This document shows positions 45,714 through 57,252 of a DNA stretch of 64,000 bases, one piece after another. The DNA comes from Volvox africanus (Eukaryota > Chlorophyta > Chlorophyceae > Chlamydomonadales > Volvocaceae), in assembly GCA_030268105.1 (NCBI GenBank), contig BSDZ01000004.1, forward strand, positions 2,777,001 to 2,841,000. Direction: 5' to 3'. Made by a program: the position numbers and the translations under genes. A model generated the notes under the pieces. That model was not told the origin of the DNA, did not search any database, and worked only from the letters and a program-made list of their open reading frames with translations. Position 1 is the stretch's first letter, and each line of letters opens with the position of its first letter.

Positions 45714-46914
45714 CCTAGCTAGCCAACCCGACTTCGTTGTAGCTGCTAGAGCGCCGGATAGAGGTCTTGAGACTGTTGGCGCGCGAGTCACTCAAGAGCC
45801 CCTTTTCCTTCAGACCCCTGCTCACTTAATTGTGCCGCATTCAGCAGTGAACACGAATATGGACAACACTGCTGGACCAAGGGTTCTGCCAGTACCTCAA
45901 GCTCGAGGGCATGATGACATCCCTGAGGTGATGAGATTGTCGATTCCCGTTCCTAGGCTCAATATTTCGCTGACCGACAAGACACCAGGGCATAGCATAG
46001 CCGATGCAACTCGTGCGTACGTGCGTGACGCTAAAAAGTACCTCCAAGCTGTTCATGGTGGCGATAATGACGGTATCAGGTGTCTCTTCGTTGGTAACAC
46101 CCTCGAGGGCGCAGCGAAGGACTGGTATCGCAATTGGACCAACGCCCGGGGCAGCTATACTTTTGACGAGTTAGTCGCCGCTTTGCTCGCACGATTCGCT
46201 ACTGAGGTTCAAGCACGCGATGTGGAAGCTCGTAACGTTTTGGCAGCGGGTAGCTACCACATGCGTCGGGATGAAAATGTACCTGCGTACCAGTCACGCT
46301 TCGAAGCACTTGTGACTCCCATTGCTGACCTCACCGAATCTGAGCGTGTCTTTTGGTTTAGGCGAGGCCTAACGAAACTTTTGGCTAAATGGTGCGCCAC
46401 TGACTTGGTTGGAGCGCAGATCAAGTCGTATGACGCGTTGGTCGCTTTTGCTAAGGGCGCGGAGATACGACTTCTTGCCGGCGAGGAAGAAGTCAAGTCT
46501 GCCCCTCGTGCAAATGCCGTGCAAGTGCAGGATCCGCTTGGGGAAGCTGTAGCTCTCGACCAGGACCTCGGCGCGACCCGCCCCACGCCTACTGCCGCGA
46601 CGCGACGCGGCAACGGGCAGCGCAAGGCGCGCGGGGGCGCTAGCTCGGGTGTCCGTGGTACAGGAGGAGCAGGTCCGAGCTCGGACCCAGCTAGGAACAG
46701 GAAGCGTGGTGGTGCGCCGTCGTCGGCAGCCGCACAGCGTTCCGACCCCAACGCGAAGCGTACTCGTACGGACGACACATTTATGCCAAAATGGAATTGC
46801 AATCGTTCCGAATTCGAGCGTCGAAAATTGGCCAACGTTTGTCTACGGTGTGCGGAGAGCCATTCTACGAAGGATTGCCCTCTAATGCCGCCGTTTGTAC
46901 CTCAGCCGAAATAG
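45679..46914 (+). CDS. Element A gag
   Basis: A 411-residue gag polyprotein starting at ATG 45679. Its core carries Retrotrans_gag phrases (LEGAAKDWYRNWTNARGSYT, then YQSRFEALVTPIADL and FWFRRGL). A basic Arg/Gly/Ser-rich region follows, and near the C-terminus there is a zinc knuckle CLRCAESHSTKDC. The knuckle spacing is CX2CX3HX4C, one residue shorter than the usual CX2CX4HX4C; element C has the same shortened form. The ORF ends with TAG at 46912-46914 in a TAG-GGG-CTT context, in frame with pol. Confidence 0.93.
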   Translation: MSAEHDDTPHTSLASQPDFVVAARAPDRGLETVGARVTQEPLFLQTPAHLIVPHSAVNTNMDNTAGPRVLPVPQARGHDDIPEVMRLSIPVPRLNISLTDKTPGHSIADATRAYVRDAKKYLQAVHGGDNDGIRCLFVGNTLEGAAKDWYRNWTNARGSYTFDELVAALLARFATEVQARDVEARNVLAAGSYHMRRDENVPAYQSRFEALVTPIADLTESERVFWFRRGLTKLLAKWCATDLVGAQIKSYDALVAFAKGAEIRLLAGEEEVKSAPRANAVQVQDPLGEAVALDQDLGATRPTPTAATRRGNGQRKARGGASSGVRGTGGAGPSSDPARNRKRGGAPSSAAAQRSDPNAKRTRTDDTFMPKWNCNRSEFERRKLANVCLRCAESHSTKDCPLMPPFVPQPK

Positions 46915-49900
46915 GGGCTTGCCCGGGTTCCTGCGGAGGGGGCTCTACCTGGGTTTTCTGAACTAACGCGTGGTCGGTGGTCATCCTTACGGCCAGCCGT
47001 TAAGGCATTGTTGCCTTGTGTACTTGGACACATCGAGCGAGTCATTGCGCGACGCATCACGCTTGACGGACGCACGGGACTTCTCTGCTTCGATCCGTTG
47101 TGTAATGTGTTTACACCTCGCCGTCCCCTGTCGTCTATCGATCTGTCCAACCACGTGGTTTTGTTCATCCCCTCGTCTCTGCGTGAGATGTCGGAACAGT
47201 TGGCCATGTACAGGAGGTGCAGGCGTCAATATCCAGACACTGCCGCATGTGTTTTACTCCCCGCTTTCTGTCGGCGCAAGGCAGAGGCATCGTTAAGGGG
47301 TATGCGGCATGTCCACCGGTTCGAGCCGGGCACCGTTTTGTTTAATGGTGTGGATCGGGAGGGTACGTTGGCTCCGTGGCCACACCTATCCTACTCGGTT
47401 GACGTTTGGTACGAAGCTCCTGATGGGGGTGCCGTTGGTTACGGACCCGCCTTAAGTGCACTGACGTTGTCTGCTGGGCAGTCGCTCGTAGATAACCGTG
47501 TCCCTGTGGTTCAGATCGGTTTGAATGGCCGTACTCTGAAGGCACTTGTTGACACCGGTGCCAGCGACGACTTCATCTCTGTCGCAGAGGTGAACGCGCT
47601 GGGGTTGTCCCCAGAGTCGTCTGATTGTCCACAGGTTACCCTTGCTGACGGGGGTAAGCATCCCATCGTGGGCAGGATTACCCTTAGCCTATCGTTAGGC
47701 CCTTTGCGTGTTGTGACCCGGCCGTACGTGCTGCAGGGCTTAGCAGAGACTGCACCGTACATAATGGGGTCGTCGACATTACGACAGTACCGCGCGCGCA
47801 TAGACATGGAGACCGCAACCCTGCATATGTGCAAGGGTACTCTGTCGATTAAGGTACCTTTCCTGTCGTTCGAACATGTCACACCAAAGGAGGGCGAAAC
47901 TGAGGCGGTGCCTATGGTTAATTTCGCCGTGACCGCAATGGCCGCGCGAATCGAACCAGAGCTAGTCGGGCGTAAGGAGGCCGTCCGTTTGTTACGGAAG
48001 GGTGCCCACGGACTGCTTTTAAGGCCGCGGGTGAGCTGTTGTGTCACCACCGCGCAGATTTCTGTGGATCCTGAGGTTGAGGCCCTACTGTCGCAGTATG
48101 AGGACGTCTTTAAAGATATCCCTGGCCTACCACCTATGCGTCCTGTTGATCACACAATCCCTCTCATGCCTGGAGCGCAGCCTACGGCCCGGCCAATGTA
48201 CAGGTTGAGTCCATTGGAACTGGACGAGGTGAAGCGCCAGGTGACGGATTTGCTCGCGAAGGGTATGATACGCCCCAGCACATCCCCGTATTCTGCACCG
48301 ATTTTGTTTGTCGGTAAGAAGGATGGGACCTTGCGCATGTGCATCGATTACCGGGGGTTAAATGCGAATACGGTGAAAAATCGCTACCCTTTGCCACGCG
48401 TGGACGACCTGTTGGATAAGCTGAAGGGCTCGGCTTATTTTTCCTCAATTGACTTACAACAGGGCTACAATCAGATTCGCATCGCTGCCTCTGATATCCC
48501 GAAAACCGCTTTTCGGACGCCCTTCGGTCACTTTGAGTATACGGTCCTATCGTTTGGTTTGACTAATGCCCCTGCGACGTTTCAGGCGGTTATGGACCGA
48601 ATGTTTAGGCCGTTTATCGACAGGTTCGTTGTTTGCTACCTGGATGACATCTTGGTATATTCTAAGACGCGCGAGGAGCACTTGGAGCATCTGCGGCTCG
48701 TGCTCGACGTTATGAGGCGGGAGCAATTGTTTGCTAAACGCGCCAAATGCTTTTGGGCGCAGCCTCAGGTGGAATATTTGGGCCACATTGTGTCGGCCAC
48801 CGGTGTGAAGATGGACCCGCGGAAGGTCGCCGTGGTTCGCGATTGGCCCGCGCCTCAGAACCTCACGGAGCTGCGTAAGTTCCTTGGCTTGACCAATTAT
48901 TTCCGGAAGTTCATTGAAAAATATTCCATCATTGCGGCCCCGCTTACTAACTTAACTCGCAAAGGCGTTTTCGTTTCGCTCGAGTCGTGGACGTCGCAAT
49001 GCCAGCGGGCATTCGAAGAGCTCAAACGAATCGTTGCCGAAGATGTCACCCTTGCATTCCCTGATTACTCGTTGCCATTTCGTATTGAGGTAGTGTCTGA
49101 TGCCTCAATATTTGGAAGCGGCGCTGTATTGTTACAGGAAGGGCGACCGATCGCCTTCACGAGTAAGAAGTTTTCTGGTGCGGAGATTCGCTACACCACC
49201 GGGGAACAGGAGCTTCTGGCCGTGCTGCATGCTTTAAAGGAATGGCGCTGTTACCTCGAGGGACGCCCGTTTACTTTAAAGACTGACCATAAGCCCCTAA
49301 CGTTTTTGCAAAGCGTTCCGACGTTGAACCGCCGTCAAGCTAGGTGGATGGAATATCTAGCTAGGTTCAACTGCACCTGGGAGTATATTTCTGGTAAATT
49401 GAATATTGCCGATGCTCTCAGTCGACATCCGTCGCTACACGTTGCAATTTTGGCAGCGCCCGTCGTGCGGCCGCGTAGCGAGGAGGTTCCGATCGCGACG
49501 GACCTCGCGGAGCGGTTGAAGGTTGCCTACAGCGCAGACGCCTGGTTCGCGGACCCGGCTAATGTGGGAAACCTTCGCAAGCAGAATGGCCTTTGGCTAC
49601 GGACGGAGGGTGCAGCTATGCAAATCGTCGTTCCGAACGACGACGCGCTACACTACGACATCCTTGCGCGGTTCCACGAGGACCCGTTAGCAGGACACCC
49701 TGGTAGCAAGCGATTGATCGACTTGGTGCAACGTTCCTTTTGGTGGCCTCGTTTGGCTAAGGATGCGGCGAACTTCGTCCAGACATGCAGTCTGTGCCAG
49801 CGCAATAAGGCTTTGTCCGGTAAGGGCCATGGGTTGTTGCAACCGTTGCCTGTCCCGGATGCGCCTTGGGAAAGTGTTTCCATGGACTTCGTAGTCGCGC

Positions 49901-50976
49901 TGCCCAAAACTGAGGGGGGATACGATGCGGTGTTCGTAATGGTCGATCGTCTGACTAAGATGGTTCACCTAGCACCATGCACATCATCCTGCACGGCTGA
50001 GCAAACCGCACGTTTGTTTTTCGATAATGTGGTTCGGTTACACGGGATTCCCAAAAATGTGATCTCGGACCGCGGTGGACAGTTCACGTCTAAGTTTTGG
50101 GAAGCGCTCTGCAAACTAGTTGGCATGCGCGTCAACCTGAGCACGGCGTATCACCCGCAGTCTGATGGTCAAACCGAACGCACAAACCGCACGTTGGGTG
50201 ATATGTTGCGCAATTATGCTGGTCGCACACCACTTGTTTGGGATACATATTTGACTGCGGCAGAATTCGCGCTTAACAACGCTGTTAACCGCTCTACAGG
50301 CAAAAGTCCGTTCTTTCTTAACTACGGGTTTCATCCCGCGCTACCCGTGTGGCGAGAGTTGGAAGTGAACGTGCCTGCTGCTAAACTTTTTGCCAAGTCT
50401 TTTATGTCCCGAATCACAGACGCGAAGTCGTGTTTGGACGCGGCGCAGCAACGAACGACAGAATACTACAACAAATCCAAGCAGGATGTGACGTTTTCGG
50501 AAGGGCAACTCGTGTTGCTAAGCACCAAGAACTTGCGTTCCTTGGCCGACGGATCCCGAAAACTCTTACCCCGCTGGATTGGTCCGTATCCTGTCGTGCG
50601 CATGGTTGGGAATGTGGCTGTGGAGCTTGCATTGCCCGCTGATATGCCCATTCACCCCACGTTTCACGTATCGCTTGTTCGTCCGTATCGTGGTACGGAA
50701 CCCGTCCCTGAGCCTGCTAACGCCCCCGCAGCGATCGAACCAGTTCCCGAGACCTGGATCGCTGGTAAACAGAAGTTTTACGATGTGGAGCGGGTGTTAG
50801 ATTATCGCGCGCGTCGTGTGGGCCGACACCGACGTAAGCGAACAGTACACGAGTACTTGGTTAAGTGGACAGGGTATACCGATGAGCACAACTCATGGGA
50901 ACCGGCACGCAACTTCTCACAGGACATGAAACCCCTGCTCGAAGAAGCCCGCAAACGTGCCACACAAGCCCAATGA
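46915..50976 (+). CDS. Element A pol: pre-protease domain, protease, RT, RNase H, integrase, chromodomain
   Basis: Open from the codon after the gag TAG through 1,353 codons; the first internal ATG is at 47008. Domains in order: a pre-protease domain of about 190 residues, aspartic protease ([13 protein letters not shown]), RT ([20 protein letters not shown], then YLDDILVYS), RNase H ([15 protein letters not shown], then DALSRHP), integrase and chromodomain. The integrase has an HHCC finger, a DDE core with [29 protein letters not shown] and the Glu of [10 protein letters not shown], and a [10 protein letters not shown] module. The chromodomain reads [19 protein letters not shown]. All catalytic motifs look intact. 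This places it in the chromovirus branch of Ty3/Gypsy. Expression probably requires readthrough of the TAG, since no frameshift separates gag and pol. Confidence 0.95.
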   Translation, partial: GLARVPAEGALPGFSELTRGRWSSLRPAVKALLPCVLGHIERVIARRITLDGRTGLLCFDPLCNVFTPRRPLSSIDLSNHVVLFIPSSLREMSEQLAMYRRCRRQYPDTAACVLLPAFCRRKAEASLRGMRHVHRFEPGTVLFNGVDREGTLAPWPHLSYSVDVWYEAPDGGAVGYGPALSALTLSAGQSLVDNRVPVVQIGLNGRTLKALVDTGASDDFISVAEVNALGLSPESSDCPQVTLADGGKHPIVGRITLSLSLGPLRVVTRPYVLQGLAETAPYIMGSSTLRQYRARIDMETATLHMCKGTLSIKVPFLSFEHVTPKEGETEAVPMVNFAVTAMAARIEPELVGRKEAVRLLRKGAHGLLLRPRVSCCVTTAQISVDPEVEALLSQYEDVFKDIPGLPPMRPVDHTIPLMPGAQPTARPMYRLSPLELDEVKRQVTDLLAKGMIRPSTSPYSAPILFVGKKDGTLRMCIDYRGLNANTVKNRYPLPRVDDLLDKLKGSAYFSSIDLQQGYNQIRIAASDIPKTAFRTPFGHFEYTVLSFGLTNAPATFQAVMDRMFRPFIDRFVVCYLDDILVYSKTREEHLEHLRLVLDVMRREQLFAKRAKCFWAQPQVEYLGHIVSATGVKMDPRKVAVVRDWPAPQNLTELRKFLGLTNYFRKFIEKYSIIAAPLTNLTRKGVFVSLESWTSQCQRAFEELKRIVAEDVTLAFPDYSLPFRIEVVSDASIFGSGAVLLQEGRPIAFTSKKFSGAEIRYTTGEQELLAVLHALKEWRCYLEGRPFTLKTDHKPLTFLQSVPTLNRRQARWMEYLARFNCTWEYISGKLNIADALSRHPSLHVAILAAPVVRPRSEEVPIATDLAERLKVAYSADAWFADPANVGNLRKQNGLWLRTEGAAMQIVVPNDDALHYDILARFHEDPLAGHPGSKRLIDLVQRSFWWPRLAKDAANFVQTCSLCQRNKALSGKGHGLLQPLPVPDAPWESVSMDFVVALPKTEGGYDAVFVMVDRLTKMVHLAPCTSSCTAEQTARLFFDNVVRLHGIPKNVISDRGGQFTSKFWEALCKLVGMRVNLSTAYHPQSDGQTERTNRTLGDMLRNYAGRTPLVWDTYLTAAEFALNNAVNRSTGKSPFFLNYGFHPALPVWRELEVNVPAAKLFAKSFMSRITDAKSCLDAAQQRTTEYYNKSKQDVTFSEGQLVLLSTKNLRSLADGSRKLLPRWIGPYPVVRMVGNVAVELALPADMPIHPTFHVSLVRPYRGTEPVPEPANAPAAIEPVPETWIAGKQKFYDVERVLDYRARRVGRHRRKRTVHEYLVKWTGYTDEHNSWEPARNFSQDMKPLLEEARKRATQAQ

Positions 50977-51020
50977 CCCCTGCAGTCGATGCTGTATGAT
51001 GCAGCGAGGACGCTGCATAC

Positions 51021-51035
51021 GGGAGGGGGGATAAT
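51021..51035 (+). promoter_or_regulatory. Polypurine tract of element A
   Basis: GGGAGGGGGGATAAT immediately before the 3' LTR; the priming site for plus-strand DNA synthesis. Confidence 0.8.
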
Positions 51036-51860
51036 TGTTGTGCTACGGTTCATTTCCCGTCGACGCGTAGGTCGACGCGATCCTATGAGTCGAAGTGCTT
51101 TTGTGATGAACGCATTACATATGAATGAATCTGCATGATATAAATGTATTCGCATACATTTATATATGCATCTGGCATGTTGTCATGATCCATCGCGACA
51201 TCGCACCATGGCAAATCCGCCTAGCATGCATGAATGACCTAATCATTGAAGTGCGCATTATGCTCGTGCTACGAAACGATAAGTAATATTATCTGATATA
51301 ATATTACTTCATTAAAGCACACGTTGAGAGCGCCGCACTCGTCGCGATGCATGCCCTGCAACCGGATATCGTTATCCGGACCCTTGCATCATGCGAATGC
51401 CGGAAAGGCTTATACGTTGTTATGCGTAGACATCGCCTAGACGCAGTAGGGTTGTCACATTTAGGATCGGCCTCCTAATGTGAATCGTACGGCATTGCGA
51501 TGCTGCGAGTATAACAGATGCGAGGACGGCTAAGCTAGACAAGACATTCGATACCGGAGAACACTTGTGTGTTCTACATTACTATTGCTATACGATATCC
51601 TACTTAGCCCGAGCTAAAGCCTGAACTTCGCTAATCACCGCCGCGTGATGATTGCTTGCTTCCGGCGCTGACGGCGATTTCGTCCATTGCATCATTCCGA
51701 TCTGTAAGACCGTAAGTTATATCTCTCTTCGTCTTGAAGTCTTCCGCTGTCTCTGTTTGCTCTCACTTGCCTTGCTGTACTTGCAAGTGCTCGCGCATCG
51801 GTGTCTAAAGTCTTCAGACGTGCAGACACTTATGAGCAAACGCGAACGAGAGGTACAACA
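51036..51860 (+). repeat. Element A 3' LTR
   Basis: 825 bp, one observed substitution relative to the 5' LTR. It is preceded by the polypurine tract GGGAGGGGGGATAAT. Confidence 0.95.
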
Positions 51861-51864
51861 GTGG

Positions 51865-52759
51865 ACAGGTTCACCCGCATTCCTACCAGAGTCCCCAGGG
51901 CGCCCCAAAACTTACTTGCAAATTGAGTGCCGCGGTCAGATACCACGGACTTGGGGACCCCATGCAAACGTACCACATTGTCGAAAAATAGACGGGCCGT
52001 TTGCTCAGCTGTGCAGGATGATGTCGTGGGGGCCAGGTGGACCATCTTGGTGAAACGGTCGACCAGGACCAGCACGGCATCGTATCCTCCCTCAGTTTTG
52101 GGCAGCGCAACAATAAAGTCCATAGAGACGCTTTCCCACGGAGCGTCAGGAATAGGAAGAGGTTGGAGATGCCCATGTGCTTTACCAGACTGGGCCTTAT
52201 TGCGCTGGCACAGGTCGCAACAGAGGACATAATTTTCGGTGTCCTTAGCCATGCGGGGCCACCAGAATTGACGCCGCAAAAGCTCTAGTAACCGCGTGCA
52301 GCCAGGATGCCCAGCAAGAGGGCCGTCATGAAAACGTGAGAGAAGTTCACGACGTAATGAATCGTCGTTAGGTACGACAATCTGACGGTGGGATCCTTCC
52401 GATCGGATCCATAAGCCATGCTCCTGTACCAAGTGCCCCGTGTTGTTGTGAATTGTGAACCACGGGTCGGCTGCATAAGCCTGTTTCAAGCGCTTGGTAA
52501 AATCGGAGGGCACGAAGTTAGGTTTTGCCTGAGACCTACTCCGTGTGCTTACCGCCAGAATGGCTGCATGCAGTGAGGGGTGCCTACTGAGAGCATCAGC
52601 TATGTTAAGTGAGCCGCTCAGGTACTCCCAATCAAAGTTAAACCGTGCCAGGTATTCCATCCAGCGGGCCTGGCGTCGGTTAAGGGAGGGCACACCTTGC
52701 AGAAACGTAAGGGGTTTGTGATCAGTCTTGAGGGCAAAAGGCCGGCCCTCAAGGTAACA
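51865..52759 (-). pseudogene. Element B pol, second part: RNase H end and integrase N-terminal part
   Basis: Continues in the same frame after the TGA. It contains the RNase H end ([12 protein letters not shown]), the HHCC zinc-binding region (GPLAGHPG, then LCCDLCQRNKA) and the first part of the DDE core ([16 protein letters not shown], then VVSDRGTQFASKFW). It is cut at VNLST by the insertion of element A; the last bases (GTGGA, 51861-51865) are the target duplication. Confidence 0.88.
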
Positions 52760-55093
52760 TCACCATTCCTTCAAGGCATGTAGGACCGCCAGAAATTCCT
52801 GTTCCCCAGTGGTATAACGGGTTTCAGCCCCCGAAAACTTCTTACTTGTGTATGCAATGGGGCGTCCCTGCTGCAACAGAACTGCCCCCGTCCCATGTAT
52901 AGATGCATCAGTTATGACCTCTACACGGAACGGCAATGAGTAGTCAGGGAAGTGCAGGATAATATCATCAGAGATAGCACGCTTCAAAGCATCAAAAGCT
53001 TCTTGGCATGCGGGGGTCCAGGCCTCAGGTGAAGAGAAGGCTCCCTTACGTGTGAGGTTTGTTAGCGGTGCAGCAATGACTGAGTAGCGCTCTATGAACT
53101 TATGAAAGTAGTTGGTCAGGCCCAAAAACTTACGCAGTTCCTGAAGGTTGGAGGGCACTGGCCAATCCCGAACAACAGCAGTTTTCCGGGGGTCCATCTG
53201 TATGCCACCCTGAGACACTATATGCCCCAGATACTCCACCTGTGGTTGTGCCCAGTGGCACTTAGAACGCTTAGCATACAGCTGCTCACGCCGCAGAACC
53301 TCAAAGACCAGGCGGAGGTGTTGTATGTGCTCCTCACGGGTCTTTGAAAACACCAGGATATCGTCCAGATAACAGATGACGAATTTGTCGATGTATGGCC
53401 TGAAGATGCGGTCCATGACGGCTTGGAACGTTGCAGGGGCGTTCGTCAGTCCGAAACTAAGGACGGTATATTCAAAATGGCCAAACGGCGTACGGAAAGC
53501 CGTTTTAGGGATGTCAGATTCTGCTATACGAATCTGATTATACCCCTGCTGGAGGTCAATAGAGCTAAAGAATGCAGAATCTTTTAGCTTATCCAGCAGA
53601 TCATCGACACGTGGGAGGGGGTAACGGTTCTTAACTGTTGCGGCATTTAACCCCCTATAGTCAATGCACATTCTCAGAGTCCCATCCTTCTTTCCCACAA
53701 ACAGAATAGGGGCGGAGTATGGGGATGTGCTTGGCCGTATCATACCTTTTTTCAGCAGCTCAGTAACCTGTCGTTTGACCTCGTCCAGCTCCAAGGGGCT
53801 TAGCCGATACATGGGGCGGGAAACGGGTACTGCACCAGGCACCAAAGGTATGGTGTGATCCACAGGCCGCATTGGAGGCTTACCAGGGACCTCCTGGAAT
53901 ATATCTGCATATTCCTGTAACAGGGCCTCAAGCTCAGGGTCAGTGGCATCAGCTGGGATAGAAGTTGCATTCAGGTGCAACTTGGGCCGTACTAGTAAAG
54001 CATGGGCCCCCTTGCGAATCATGCGAACTGCTGCTTTTCTGCCAACAACTTCAGGTTCAGTGTGCTGACAGATAGCAGTGGTTGCATAATTAAAGCAAGG
54101 CGCAGGTGTCATCTGATCTGGTGGCTGTCCGGCAGTAGTAAAGGGTACCTTGCAGACTAGATTCCCCTTGCGCAGGCGCAAAGATTTAGCCTCATAGTCA
54201 AGGACAGCCCCATACTGTGCTAGCGTGGAAGAACCCAAGATATACGTGGCAGCGTCAGTTAGCTCAGGCAACACGTATGGGCGGACATTTAACCTTAAAG
54301 GACCTGCAGATAGACGAAGATTAACCTGCCCCAAGATAGCCTGCTTACCCCCATCAGCAAGGGTAACTTCTGACCAGGAGCATGGGCTAGGTTTCAGGCC
54401 AAGCTGCGTAACCACTGATGCCGAAATGAAATCATCACTGGCTCCAGAGTCGGCTAGGGCGGTGAACGTACGACCTGCCGTACTTACGGTGATCAGAGGT
54501 ACGCCAGCACCTATCAGGGCAGCAGCTTTAGGCAAGCAGAGAACTGAAATACAGGGTTCAGTCTCAGGCAAGCCCTCCTGAACCGATTTAGGAGCAGCAA
54601 ACCAGACGTCAACAGAGTATGGGCTTCCAGGGAGTTGAACAACCTCACCTGCCATATCAAGGCTATGGAAAAGAGCCGTCCCTGGATTAAACCTTAAGAC
54701 CCGTTGCATTCCCGACAGAAAAGAAGGGTTGCGTCGGGACACATACTCAGGCAGCAAGATGCATGCTGAGGTATCAGGGTGTTGACGTTTGCATGCCCTA
54801 AAGAGAGCTAATTGCTTCTGTAGCTTGCAGAGTGAAGAGGGAGTGAACAAGATAGTATGCCCACCCAAGTTAGCGGAGGATAGGGGGCGACCTTGAGGCT
54901 CAAACAGATTACAAAAGCCATCAAAGCCGGCACGGACAGTTCGTGCATCAAAAGAAAAACGTCTCCCTATCACCTGCTCCACTTGGTTTAAAACAGAGGG
55001 CAAAAGAGCCCGTACTGCACGGCACTTTGCTACCATCTGGCCCACAGCAAAGACCCCAGGTGGTAATCCCTCTATACCAACCTGGGCAAGTTC
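52760..55093 (-). pseudogene. Element B pol, first part: pre-protease domain, protease, RT, start of RNase H
   Basis: Reading in frame after the gag TAG there is a conserved pre-protease domain of about 200 residues. Next is the aspartic protease ([13 protein letters not shown]), then RT with [20 protein letters not shown] and YLDDILVFS. The RNase H start (RVEVITDASIHGTGAVLLQQ) follows. A TGA at 52760-52762 interrupts the frame just after HALKEW, where element A has an Arg codon. The frame resumes directly after it. Element B pol is therefore inactivated by one nonsense codon besides the element A insertion. Confidence 0.88.
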
Positions 55094-56473
55094 CTAGTGG
55101 TCCTTACCCTTATTTTTCTCCGCCCCCAGCATTGGGCAGGAGTCAACCCTATGTTGGTCGGAACCGCAACGGAGGCACATCCCATGTTGTTTACGAAAAT
55201 GGAACTCCCGTCTAGTACATTTGAATGTGGTTAAATATTCCGCTAGGTTCTGCTTGGGCCCCTTCTTCTGCACGTGGCCCCCTTTTGGGGCCAAGTGCCT
55301 CCCCTGCTGTCCGCCGCCCCTCTTAGACTTACCGGCGCCCTTAACCTGCCGCGGCTGATCCTCGTGCCCGGTGATGCCTGGACGAACGGATGCAGCCCGC
55401 GGTTTTTTGGTCGGGGGCGCCGGGGTCTCCTCGTCAGGGTCGTCGCAGGCCATGTCCTGTACCGACAGCATGTTCATTTTGGGACGGGCCAGTTTGTCAG
55501 ATTCCCGTCGGGCCAGTAACCTAAGTTCAGCTCCCAGGGAGAACTGAACCAAGTCTGTATATGACTTAAAGGTTTTACCCGACAGGTCATATGCACAGTC
55601 CCCACTAAAGTCGGATGAGAGGCCCTGCTGAAACCAAAACACACGCTCACTATCAGACAGGTCCGCAATGGGCGTGACAAGAGCCTCAAAGCGGCTCTGA
55701 TAGGCAGAGACAGTTTCTCCAGGGCGCATGCGATATTTGCCAGCATTTAATTTCAGGCGTGCCTCAGTGTCACGTGACTGGACCTGGGGTGCAAAACGGA
55801 CAAGCAGTGCTTCTAGCAGTTCCTCAGATGTATAAGAATCCCTTGCGTTAGTCCATTGATCGTGCCATAATCTTGCCGCGCCTTCAAAGGCAGTGGCCAA
55901 GAAAAGACGGCGCGTAGAGTCCTGTTGACCCCCACGGGCTGTGGCAAAGTAGTTCCTAACATTACGGACAAAGGCCCGTGTTAGAGGCGCAGCAACTCGT
56001 CCTAAATCAGAAAGCTTAACATCCATAGGGATATTCAGCTTAGGCACTGCGATCGCTATTTTTATCACCTCGTCCTCATGTCCAGTATGAGGAGGCCCAG
56101 GTGGCCTGGAAGAGGTGCCCGCAACAGCAGCACAAGTTGTTGCGGCAGCAGCGGGAGCCATCCCAGGAATATCCACGGCACCAGGTGTCAAATGGTTTGA
56201 CACTACAGCAGGGCCATGAACATAAAAAGGGGATGGGGCATAAATAGGTGATGTAGGTGCCTCAGGGGATGCTGTGCCGCCTTGCCTGGGAATAGGTGAA
56301 GGCTGGTTCGGAAGGTCGATACCACCTGCCACAGCAGCATTTGGTGGCTGTGTCAACCTAGAGAGCCATTCCCACCTATTCGCTTGGCTAGCATTAGCAG
56401 CAATCCGGCCAACAAACTGAAAGGTGTTGGCAGCAAGAGCCGAGACAGCATTCGCTAAGTTCGAGGCTTGCAT
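55094..56473 (-). CDS. Element B gag
   Basis: A 459-residue capsid-nucleocapsid protein. The middle has the Retrotrans_gag pattern (FEGAARLWHDQWTNARDSYT, then YQSRFEALVTPIADLSDSER and VFWFQQGL). A basic Gly/Lys/Gln-rich part follows, and the C-terminus has one zinc knuckle, CLRCGSDQHRVDSC, with normal CX2CX4HX4C spacing. The ORF ends at a TAG (55094-55096) that is in the same frame as pol with no other stop before the protease region. It is homologous to element A gag along the core but clearly a different family. Confidence 0.9.
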   Translation of the reverse strand: MQASNLANAVSALAANTFQFVGRIAANASQANRWEWLSRLTQPPNAAVAGGIDLPNQPSPIPRQGGTASPEAPTSPIYAPSPFYVHGPAVVSNHLTPGAVDIPGMAPAAAATTCAAVAGTSSRPPGPPHTGHEDEVIKIAIAVPKLNIPMDVKLSDLGRVAAPLTRAFVRNVRNYFATARGGQQDSTRRLFLATAFEGAARLWHDQWTNARDSYTSEELLEALLVRFAPQVQSRDTEARLKLNAGKYRMRPGETVSAYQSRFEALVTPIADLSDSERVFWFQQGLSSDFSGDCAYDLSGKTFKSYTDLVQFSLGAELRLLARRESDKLARPKMNMLSVQDMACDDPDEETPAPPTKKPRAASVRPGITGHEDQPRQVKGAGKSKRGGGQQGRHLAPKGGHVQKKGPKQNLAEYLTTFKCTRREFHFRKQHGMCLRCGSDQHRVDSCPMLGAEKNKGKDH

Positions 56474-57236
56474 ATTGTATGCCTGAAAGCCTAACAGATC
56501 GAACTGCGAGTGACTGTTCTGGTGAAAGGCAAAGCAAAGGCAAGGACCAGGGCCTACCCAACGCTTGGATGCCTTCGATGAACTTCAAAAATTTTGAAGT
56601 CCGCGCGTGAAGTTGATTTGCGATGGATCGGAGTGACTGGGCAGAAGTGCCGCTCCGAAGGGTCTGAGGTGTTGACACTGCAGAAGCACTCACGGCGGTT
56701 GGAACAAACACAATACCTTTCAAGTAATAGAGATATATATGTATTAGTGAAAGCCGAAATGAATTCACGAAGTCGACTCCTCGTTGGATTCGATGCAAAG
56801 GTACTATCGAACCCGCAACTACAGGGATTCCTCAGCAAAACTGCAATACAAGTTCTAGATAGAAAGCAGTGTTGCAGGAAGATATTACATAACAGAGAAG
56901 GCAGAATTGTCTAGGTCGCGAGCCACGTTGACCGCGACTAACTTAGAGATTGACTTTAACAGAAAGCACAGCCAAACTCACAGAGAGCAGGTTCTAAGTG
57001 TCACTAGACTAATTTCGTGAATATTACAGACCGGTGGTAGCCGCAGCGAAAATGGCGGCGCTCAGCTCCTCAGGCAATGTCTCCATGTCCAGAGGGATGT
57101 CGGCAGGAGGAAGATCGTGGTCGATGTCCATTTATAAAAGGGCAGCTTGAGTGGCTTGAGCAGTTACCACAGAAAGACTTGAGAAGGCTTGAAAAGATTT
57201 CAGCGGAAGACTTGACGAGACGTCCCAGGGAGGAAC
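56474..57236 (-). other. Element B leader between primer-binding site and gag
   Basis: About 760 bases with no convincing ORF on the element's coding strand. A plus-strand open frame (57077-57319) overlaps the LTR and is antisense, so it is not taken as a gene. The leader may contain packaging signals or an intron. Confidence 0.5.
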
Positions 57237-57252
57237 GGTCTCGCTACCAGCT

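Larger units (their letters stand above)
44388..51860 (+). mobile_element. Gypsy element A (chromodomain Ty3/Gypsy), complete, nested in element B
   Basis: LTRs of exactly 825 bp (44388-45212 and 51036-51860) differ at one position that I can see (G versus A in GCTCTCGCTTGCC/GCTCTCACTTGCC). The flanks 44383-44387 and 51861-51865 are both GTGGA. Internal features are a primer-binding site (45216-45226), leader, gag, in-frame TAG, intact pol and polypurine tract (51021-51035). No disabling mutation is visible, so this copy may be active or recently active. Confidence 0.96.
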
